Assembly (NCBI GenBank): GCA_017620455.1
Contig: JAFZQK010000028.1
Span: forward strand, 1 to 18,131
Source of the DNA: Clostridia bacterium
Lineage (GTDB): Bacteria; Bacillota_A; Clostridia; Christensenellales; Aristaeellaceae
Direction of reading: 5' to 3'
DNA: 18,131 nucleotides
The notes beneath the pieces were generated by a model. It searched no databases. It was not told the origin of the DNA and worked only from the letters and a program-made list of their open reading frames with translations. The translations under genes were made by a program, and so were the position numbers. Positions within the stretch are counted from its first letter, which is position 1; each line of letters opens with the position of its first letter. Positions 14,089-18,131 of this stretch are shown piece after piece.

Positions 14089-15024
14089 ATGGCTTTTCAT
14101 CACATTCCCGTATTGCTTGCCGAGGTGCTGGACGCGCTTGACCCCCGGGCGGGGGGCGTGTTTGCCGACGGCACGCTGGGCGGCGGCGGGCACAGCGAGG
14201 AGATTCTCCGGCGCATCGGCGATACCGGCGTGCTCTACGGCATCGACCGGGACCCGGCGGCCATCGCGGCGGCGACGGCGCGGCTTTCCGCTTATCCCGG
14301 TTTCCGGGCGGTGCACGGGAATTTCCACGAGGTGAAAGCGCTGCTGCCCGGCGTCAGGCTGAACGGCGGGCTTTTGGATCTGGGGGTTTCCTCCCATCAG
14401 CTGGACACGCCGGAGCGGGGTTTTTCCTATCACGAGGACGCGCCGTTGGACATGCGCATGGACACCACCGGCGGCGTCACCGCGGCGGAATACCTGAATA
14501 CGGTGAGCGAAAAAGAATTCTGCCGGGTGCTGCGGGAATACGGCGAGGAGAAATGGGCGGCGCGGATCGCGCAGATCCTGATGGAAAAGCGCGCCCAAAG
14601 GCCGCTTGCCACCACGGCGGACCTGGTAGCGGTAGTAGACGCGGCGATCCCCAAAGCGGTGCGCCGCAAGGACGAGGGGCACCCCGCCCGGCGCACCTTC
14701 CAGGCCGTGCGCATTGCGGTGAACGACGAATTGGCGCCTTTGGAACAGGCGCTGCGGGACTGGGTGGACATGCTGCTGCCCGGCGGGCGGCTGGCGGTGA
14801 TCACCTTTCATTCAGTGGAGGACCGGATCGTGAAGCTGACCTTCCGCAAACTGCAGAATCCCTGCACCTGCCCGCCCAAAGCCCCCATCTGCACCTGCGG
14901 CAAAAAGCCCCTGGGCCGGGCCGTGGGCGGGGCGGTGAAGGCGGGCGCGGAAGAATTGACGCAAAATCCCCGGGCCCACAGCGCCACGCTGCGGGTGTTT
15001 GAAAAGAAGGCGGAGGACACATGA
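14089..15024 (+). CDS. rsmH: 16S rRNA (cytosine-1402 N4) methyltransferase RsmH (MraW)
   Basis: The 311-residue enzyme adds the N4 methyl group to C1402 in the decoding centre of 16S rRNA using S-adenosylmethionine. Family hallmarks are HIPVLLAEVLDAL at the start, the SAM-binding FADGTLGGGGHSEEIL (about 25-40), GIDRDPAAI (51-59), LDLGVSSHQLDTPERGFSY (96-114), DMRMD, and the C-terminal TFHSVEDRIVK...CTCPPKAPICTCGKKPLGRA. The ATG at 14089 has AGGAG at 14079-14083; an earlier in-frame ATG at 14035 lies inside a palindrome and lacks a ribosome site. In many bacteria rsmH heads the division and cell-wall cluster after mraZ; here it stands with rsmI instead. Its stop overlaps the rsmI start by four bases. 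Confidence 0.97.
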   Translation: MAFHHIPVLLAEVLDALDPRAGGVFADGTLGGGGHSEEILRRIGDTGVLYGIDRDPAAIAAATARLSAYPGFRAVHGNFHEVKALLPGVRLNGGLLDLGVSSHQLDTPERGFSYHEDAPLDMRMDTTGGVTAAEYLNTVSEKEFCRVLREYGEEKWAARIAQILMEKRAQRPLATTADLVAVVDAAIPKAVRRKDEGHPARRTFQAVRIAVNDELAPLEQALRDWVDMLLPGGRLAVITFHSVEDRIVKLTFRKLQNPCTCPPKAPICTCGKKPLGRAVGGAVKAGAEELTQNPRAHSATLRVFEKKAEDT

Positions 15025-15881
15025 GCACCCTGTATGTGGTGGCGACCCCCATCGGGAATCTTTCGGATATGAGCCCCCGGGCGGTGGAGACGCTGAAAAG
15101 CGTTTCCCTCATCGCTGCGGAGGACACCCGGGTGACGAGGAAGCTGACCAATCATTTCGGCATCGCCACGCCGCTGATTTCCTGCCATCAGCACAATGAA
15201 AAAAGCCGCGCGCCGGAGATCGTCGCCCGGATGCTGGCGGAGGACATCGACGTGGCGGCGGTCACCGACGCGGGCACGCCGGCCATTTCGGACCCGGGGG
15301 TGGAGCTGGTGTGCGCCGCCGCGGAAGCGGGGATCCCCGTGATCGCCGTGGCGGGGCCCACGGCCATGGCCGCGGCGGTGAGCGTCAGCGGGTTTGATTT
15401 TTCCTCGTTCACGTTTTACGGCTTCCTGCCCCGGCAGGGAAACGAACTCAAGGAAAAGCTGATGGAGATCGGGCGGAAAAACGAAGGCGCGGTTTTCCAC
15501 GAATCCCCCCACCGAGTGAAGGCGCTGGTGAAGGCCATCGGCGAAACGCTGCCGGGGGCGCGGCTGTCCGTCAGCTGCGATCTGACGAAAATGCACGAAC
15601 TGACGCTGCGGGGCGCGCCGGAGGAGATCCTCGCCGCCCTGGAAAGCAACGAAAAAAGCGAGAAGGGCGAATACTGCGTGGTGGCGGACCTGCGGGGGGT
15701 GAAGCTGCCGGAGGAAAAGCCCGCGGCGCAATCCAGCCTGGAAGCCCGGCTGTTCGAGCTTCTGCTGGGCGGCGCGGACATGCGGACGGCTGTCGAAACG
15801 CTGGCCGCTCAGGGCGAAAAAAAGAACGCCGTCAAGGCCGCGGCCCTGCGGATCCGGCAATGGAAGGAGAGGGAAGAATGA
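15021..15881 (+). CDS. rsmI: 16S rRNA (cytidine-1402 2'-O) methyltransferase RsmI
   Basis: The 286-residue tetrapyrrole-methylase-fold enzyme methylates the 2'-OH of C1402, the same nucleotide RsmH methylates on the base; together they make m4Cm1402. Hallmarks are LYVVATPIGNLSDMSPRA at the start, AAEDTRVTRKL, SCHQHNE, VAAVTDAGTPAISDPG, VAGPTAMAAAVSVSG, FYGFLPRQ, and VFHESPHRV. A C-terminal helical part (about 240-286) is usual for the family. The ATG overlaps the rsmH stop codon as ATGA, so the two partner enzymes are translationally coupled. Its own stop overlaps the next gene in the same way. Confidence 0.97.
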   Translation: MSTLYVVATPIGNLSDMSPRAVETLKSVSLIAAEDTRVTRKLTNHFGIATPLISCHQHNEKSRAPEIVARMLAEDIDVAAVTDAGTPAISDPGVELVCAAAEAGIPVIAVAGPTAMAAAVSVSGFDFSSFTFYGFLPRQGNELKEKLMEIGRKNEGAVFHESPHRVKALVKAIGETLPGARLSVSCDLTKMHELTLRGAPEEILAALESNEKSEKGEYCVVADLRGVKLPEEKPAAQSSLEARLFELLLGGADMRTAVETLAAQGEKKNAVKAAALRIRQWKEREE

Positions 15882-16333
15882 TGGATGGCATTTTGATGCT
15901 CCGGGAGCATCCGGAATGGCTGGACCGGGCGGCCCGGTGGTTCCATGAAAAATGGGGCGTGCCGGAGGAGGCCTACCGGGAGAACATGGAGGACTGCCTG
16001 AAAAATGCCGGCCCGGTGCCCCAGTGGTATATTGCCCTGGAGGACGGTAAAATCGTGGGCGGCCTGGGGGTGATCGAAAACGATTTTCACGATCGCAAAG
16101 ACCTGGCCCCCAACGTCTGCGCCGTGTACGTGGAGGAGGACAAACGCAAACGCGGCGTCGCCGGGCGGCTGCTCGGCTTCTGCTGCGCGGACATGAAAGC
16201 CCTGGGGGTGGCCACGCTGTATCTGCTCACGGATCACACCGGGTTTTACGAGCGTTACGGCTGGGAATACCTGTGCACGGCCCAGGGGGACGGGGAGGAT
16301 ACGCCCTCCCGGATCTACGTTCACCGGGCGTAA
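15878..16333 (+). CDS. GNAT family N-acetyltransferase
   Basis: The 151-residue protein is a GNAT acetyltransferase using acetyl-CoA; the substrate is unknown. The acetyl-CoA-binding motif A is seen as VCAVYVEEDKRKRGVAGRLLGF (the KRGVAG part at about 88-93 fits the R/Q-x-x-G-x-G/A rule), then YLLTDHTGFYERYGWEYL, the usual C-terminal GNAT strand and helix. An N-terminal EHPEWLDRAARWFHEKWG helix resembles small GNATs that act on amines or drugs. The ATG at 15878 overlaps the rsmI stop; an ATG three bases later is equally possible. It is last in the rsmH-rsmI operon, before a strong terminator. Confidence 0.92.
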   Translation: MMDGILMLREHPEWLDRAARWFHEKWGVPEEAYRENMEDCLKNAGPVPQWYIALEDGKIVGGLGVIENDFHDRKDLAPNVCAVYVEEDKRKRGVAGRLLGFCCADMKALGVATLYLLTDHTGFYERYGWEYLCTAQGDGEDTPSRIYVHRA

Positions 16334-16344
16334 AATAAGCGAAT

Positions 16345-16389
16345 AAAAAACTGACACGGCAGCGATTGGCTCTGCCGTGTCAGTTTTTT
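16345..16389. terminator. Strong bidirectional terminator after the GNAT gene
   Basis: CTGACACGGCAG (16351-16362) pairs perfectly with its complement at 16372-16383 around a 9-base loop. Six A lie on the left and six T on the right, so it works as an intrinsic terminator in either direction. It separates the plus-strand rsmH operon from the minus-strand ssrA unit. Confidence 0.95.
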
Positions 16390-16400
16390 GCTGGCCGCGT

Positions 16401-16475
16401 TTATTTGACGATCCGGCCCCGGGTGTCGATCACGTGGGGCTGGCCGTCTTTATTCCATACGAAGGGAACTGAAAA
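16401..16475 (-). pseudogene. Possible C-terminal relic of a protein gene downstream of ssrA
   Basis: On the minus strand the codons at 16403-16475 read FSVPFVWNKDGQPHVIDTRG-RIVK and stop. Most codons in the last 17 end in G or C, as in the native genes here. Upstream the frame runs straight into the ssrA terminator and ssrA itself, so no start or body of a gene can exist in that frame. It could be the 3' tail of a gene whose front was lost, or simply chance. I do not recognise the family. Confidence 0.3.
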
Positions 16476-16509
16476 TGAAATGCAAGTATTTTTCCTGTGC
16501 TGCGGCATG

Positions 16510-16538
16510 AAAAAAACCGCCCTGTCCGGGCGGCTTTT
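16510..16538 (-). terminator. Terminator of ssrA
   Basis: On the minus strand CCGCCC pairs with GGGCGG around a 5-base loop (16517-16533), followed by seven T. It begins 5 bases past the tmRNA 3' end. Confidence 0.9.
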
Positions 16539-16543
16539 CAGAA

Positions 16544-16889
16544 TGGAGGTGAGGAGAATCGAACTCCTGTCCGAAGATTCAGTTGTACAGCTTTCTCCGA
16601 GCGCAGGCCGGGATTTGGAATTCCCGCCCCCGCACGCCCCCGGCCGGGCTTGCGGGCTTGGTAGCTTCATGATGCCGGGCTATGGCAAAGCTTACATAGC
16701 CCCGTTCCCTACATCAATGACGCCGGTGGGCCGAGCCGTAGGCGCTCGGTGTCGACGCGCCGCCTAATTAGGCAGCGAAAGCGTACTGAGTATTGTCAGT
16801 TATTATTTAATTCCCCGTTGTTGCGCGGTCAGGGTCCGCGGCTCGCTTACCATACCCCCGACGATCCCCGTCGAAACCAGTGCACCCCC
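16544..16889 (-). ncRNA. ssrA: Transfer-messenger RNA (tmRNA)
   Basis: This one-piece tmRNA of about 346 nt rescues stalled ribosomes with SmpB. The 5' end GGGGGTGCACTGGTTTCGACGG (read down from 16889) and the 3' end with TTCGATTC and CACCTCC (up to 16545) form the tRNA-like acceptor stem. Its third pair is G-U, the identity element for alanyl-tRNA synthetase. The T arm is GGAG-TTCGATT-CTCC. The discriminator A is at 16544. The CCA end is not encoded; TTC follows instead. The central part holds the tag reading frame and GC-rich helices expected for pseudoknots. It lies downstream of smpB on the same strand, 122 bases away, and ends at a hairpin with T7. Confidence 0.96.
16768..16800 (-). other. 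tmRNA proteolysis-tag reading frame
   Basis: In the frame ending at TAA (16768-16770) the codons read TDNTQYAFAA. With the alanine carried by tmRNA the tag would be A-TDNTQYAFAA, ending in the AA degradation signal recognised by ClpXP-type proteases. Aligning AATAATA before it with AATAGTC before the E. coli GCA resume codon places the resume codon at ACT (16798-16800), for ten encoded residues as in E. coli. An in-frame TAA lies a few codons upstream, so the tag cannot start much earlier. Confidence 0.8.
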
Positions 16890-16897
16890 AAGTATTA

Positions 16898-17014
16898 GTG
16901 TGGAGTGTTGAGAGTGGAGAGTGAAGTTATATTTTGATCGACAAACCAAAACTCAACTCTCAACTCTTAACACTGAACACTACGAATCACTAACCACTAA
17001 CTGCTAACCACTTA
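16898..17014. repeat. Two inverted fields of a degenerate 7-base tandem repeat
   Basis: Between ssrA and smpB the sequence has a 7-base rhythm. Four purine-rich units (GTGTGGA, GTGTTGA, GAGTGGA, then GAGTGAA) run at 16898-16925. A unique 22-base centre follows. Then nine units of the opposite sense run at 16948-17010, drifting from AACTCTC through AACACTG to CTAACCA. The last partial unit, CTTA (17011-17014), contains the smpB stop codon. The left field is roughly the reverse complement of the right one. The block has much lower GC than its neighbours and no coding potential. Confidence 0.7.
16926..16956 (-). promoter_or_regulatory. Weak candidate ssrA promoter within the repeat field
   Basis: On the minus strand TTGAGT (16951-16956), 19 bases, then TATAAC (16926-16931). 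It lies partly in the unique centre between the repeat fields. It would give a precursor with about 30 extra 5' bases to be removed by RNase P, as is usual for tmRNA. The long spacer makes it doubtful; read-through from smpB is the alternative. Confidence 0.25.
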
Positions 17015-17488
17015 GCCATCCTCGCGATTGTTCGTTCTTACCCTCCGCGCCAGATCGCGCTTCATGTCCCGCTCGGCCATGCTGGCCCGCTTATCGCTCA
17101 TGTGCTTGCCCGCGCAGAGGCCCAAGGTCAGCTTCATCCGGCCGTCTTTCAGGTACACGTCCAGGGGAATTAGCGTGTAGCCCTGGCGCTGGACCTGGCT
17201 GCCTAACTTGCGAATTTCGCTCTTGTGCAGCAGCAGCCGCTTGGGCCGCAAAGGATCGGTGTTGAAGATGTTGCCCTGCTCGTAGGGGCTGATGTGCATA
17301 CCCTGAACAAAGATTTCGCCGTCCTTCACCTGGGCGTAGCTTTCTTTCAGGTTCACCTTGCCCTGGCGCATGGATTTGACCTCCGTGCCCTTGAGCTCGA
17401 TGCCGCATTCCAAGCTTTCCTCGATGAAATAGTCGTGGCGCGCTTTTTTGTTCTGGGCGATCGGCTTCACGCCCTTTTTCTTGGCCAT
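17012..17488 (-). CDS. smpB: SsrA-binding protein SmpB
   Basis: The 158-residue partner of tmRNA carries it to stalled ribosomes. Family hallmarks are [42 protein letters not shown], the [14 protein letters not shown] segment, [42 protein letters not shown] and the basic tail beginning [18 protein letters not shown] (the long motif spans about residues 9-50). The final VRTNNREDG is a short tail whose stop codon lies in the heptamer repeat. The ATG at 17488 follows AAGGGAGG (17497-17504) by 8 bases. In-frame ATGs further out are excluded because the promoter lies within that stretch. It is divergent from proA and upstream of ssrA. Confidence 0.97.
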   Translation of the reverse strand: MAKKKGVKPIAQNKKARHDYFIEESLECGIELKGTEVKSMRQGKVNLKESYAQVKDGEIFVQGMHISPYEQGNIFNTDPLRPKRLLLHKSEIRKLGSQVQRQGYTLIPLDVYLKDGRMKLTLGLCAGKHMSDKRASMAERDMKRDLARRVRTNNREDG

Positions 17489-17518
17489 ATACGCGCCTCC
17501 CTTCCCATCGCGGCATTC

Positions 17519-17547
17519 ATTATAGCACAGCGGGAAAAGAATTGCAA
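17519..17547 (-). promoter_or_regulatory. smpB promoter, sharing its -35 with proA
   Basis: On the minus strand TTGCAA (17542-17547), 17 bases, then a perfect TATAAT (17519-17524). The -35 keeps TTG and the last A of the consensus. The start is near 17512, with a leader of about 24 bases. The same self-complementary hexamer serves the opposite promoter. Confidence 0.85.
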
Positions 17548-17570
17548 TGAAAGAATTCATCGTGTATAAT
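17542..17570 (+). promoter_or_regulatory. proA promoter, sharing its -35 with smpB
   Basis: On the plus strand the same TTGCAA (17542-17547) is followed by exactly 17 bases and a perfect TATAAT (17565-17570). The start is near 17577, which leaves a very short leader of about 14 bases holding the AGGAGG site. Confidence 0.85.
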
Positions 17571-17590
17571 AGCGGGGAGGAGGGATGCAC

Positions 17591-18131
17591 ATGCAGGTGA
17601 AAGACTGTGCCCGGGCCGCGCGGCAGGCGTCGTATCAGCTGTCGGCGCTGAACGTAACGGAGCGCAACCGGGCGCTTCGGGGCATTCAGGAAGCGTTAAA
17701 GGCTCACGCGGCGGCCATTTTTGCCGCGAATCAGGAGGATCTTCGTCAGGCGGCGGAGGAAAATTTGGCCGCGCCGCTTTTGAAACGGCTCAAATTTGAT
17801 GAAAGCAAGCTTCGGGACGTTTCGGCTGGTATCGATTCCCTCATCGCCCTGCCCGATCCGCTGAACCGGACGCTGCTGGCCCGGGAACTGTCCCCGGGGC
17901 TGAATTTGTATCGGATCAGCTGCCCCATCGGCGTGATCGGCGTGATTTTTGAATCCCGGCCCGACGCGCTGGTGCAAATCGCTACATTGTGCGTGAAAAG
18001 CGGCAACGCCGCCCTGCTCAAAGGCGGCCGGGAAGCGCTGCGCACCAACCGCGCCCTGTTTGCCGCCATCGAGGCGGGCGGACAGGGCCTCCTGCCCGAC
18101 GGCTGGGCGGCGCTTCTGGAAACCCGGGACG
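17591..18131 (+). CDS. proA: Gamma-glutamyl phosphate reductase, N-terminal part (cut by window edge)
   Basis: This enzyme reduces gamma-glutamyl phosphate with NADPH to glutamate semialdehyde, the second step of proline synthesis. About 180 residues are visible: [19 protein letters not shown], then [38 protein letters not shown], and the characteristic [41 protein letters not shown], which spans about residues 99-139 and forms part of the cofactor site. The catalytic cysteine lies past the edge. The ATG at 17591 is 7 bases after AGGAGG (17578-17583); an in-frame ATG at 17585 is too close to that site. proB is not upstream, where it often lies; the divergent neighbour is smpB. Confidence 0.97.
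   Translation, partial: MQVKDCARAARQASYQLSALNVTERNRALRGIQEALKAHAAAIFAANQEDLRQAAEENLAAPLLKRLKFDESKLRDVSAGIDSLIALPDPLNRTLLARELSPGLNLYRISCPIGVIGVIFESRPDALVQIATLCVKSGNAALLKGGREALRTNRALFAAIEAGGQGLLPDGWAALLETRD

Noticed and set aside
16366..16767. Plus-strand open frame across the terminator and ssrA
   Set aside because: Most of it is the complement of the tmRNA, whose structure explains the sequence fully.
16898..17014. CRISPR array
   Set aside because: The units are 7 bases, contiguous and degenerate, with no spacers and no cas genes.
17489..17590. N-terminal extension of smpB to an earlier ATG
   Set aside because: The extension covers both promoter -10 boxes and lacks SmpB similarity; the ATG at 17488 has a good ribosome site.
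1..18131. Defence island, prophage, biosynthetic cluster or insertion sequence
   Set aside because: All supported genes are housekeeping or small conserved families. No integrase, transposase, nuclease-helicase, toxin-antitoxin or synthase signature was seen.

Overview
The window is a GC-rich, densely packed chromosomal segment that reads as a Gram-positive anaerobe of the Clostridia. The indicators are a CdaA-CdaR c-di-AMP pair, a long-form hibernation factor, a T-box leader on valS, strong AGGAGG ribosome sites, a zinc-ribbon RpmF and a sigma-H-like promoter. A Christensenellales- or Oscillospirales-like genome would fit, but that placement is only inference. Almost every gene is core housekeeping. 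I see no transposase, integrase, phage gene, CRISPR array, rRNA or ordinary tRNA.

Layout. 1-577: the 5' part of gap on the minus strand, with a near-consensus promoter and a perfect palindrome at its start point, divergent from a secreted SH3-domain protein. 578-2524: that secreted protein, then hpf with a candidate sigma-H promoter, closed by a hairpin shared with the convergent operon. 2534-4639: minus-strand operon radC, a DUF218 (YdcF-like) membrane protein, and a YjbR-DUF3795 fusion. 4756-9891: plus-strand operon cdaA, cdaR, an unrecognised single-pass membrane protein, an RsmF-like rRNA m5C methyltransferase and a beta-lactamase-fold serine hydrolase; four-base or longer overlaps indicate translational coupling through the first four. 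9888-10722: DUF177 (YceD) and rpmF under a perfect -35/-10 pair. 10739-13738: Val T-box leader and valS. 13739-14088: a gene-free stretch made of consecutive palindromes, including a 124-base cloverleaf-like element. 14089-16389: rsmH, rsmI and a GNAT acetyltransferase, overlapping by four bases each, ending in a strong hairpin. 16401-17488: a possible gene relic, tmRNA (ssrA), a degenerate 7-base repeat field and smpB, all on the minus strand. 17519-18131: a divergent promoter and the 5' part of proA.

Functionally the segment is rich in translation and ribosome care. It holds ribosome hibernation (Hpf), ribosome rescue (SmpB with tmRNA), 16S rRNA modification (RsmH, RsmI, an RsmF-like enzyme), ribosomal protein L32, valyl-tRNA charging under tRNA-sensing control, and c-di-AMP synthesis.

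The most notable signals are non-coding. First, smpB and proA appear to share one self-complementary -35 hexamer with a perfect TATAAT exactly 17 bases away on each side. Second, a nest of palindromes lies before rsmH. Third, paired inverted fields of a degenerate heptamer lie between ssrA and smpB. Fourth, a palindrome sits at the gap start point. Fifth, hpf has a sigma-H-type promoter. I found no clear new defence or biosynthetic system; the novelty is regulatory and structural.
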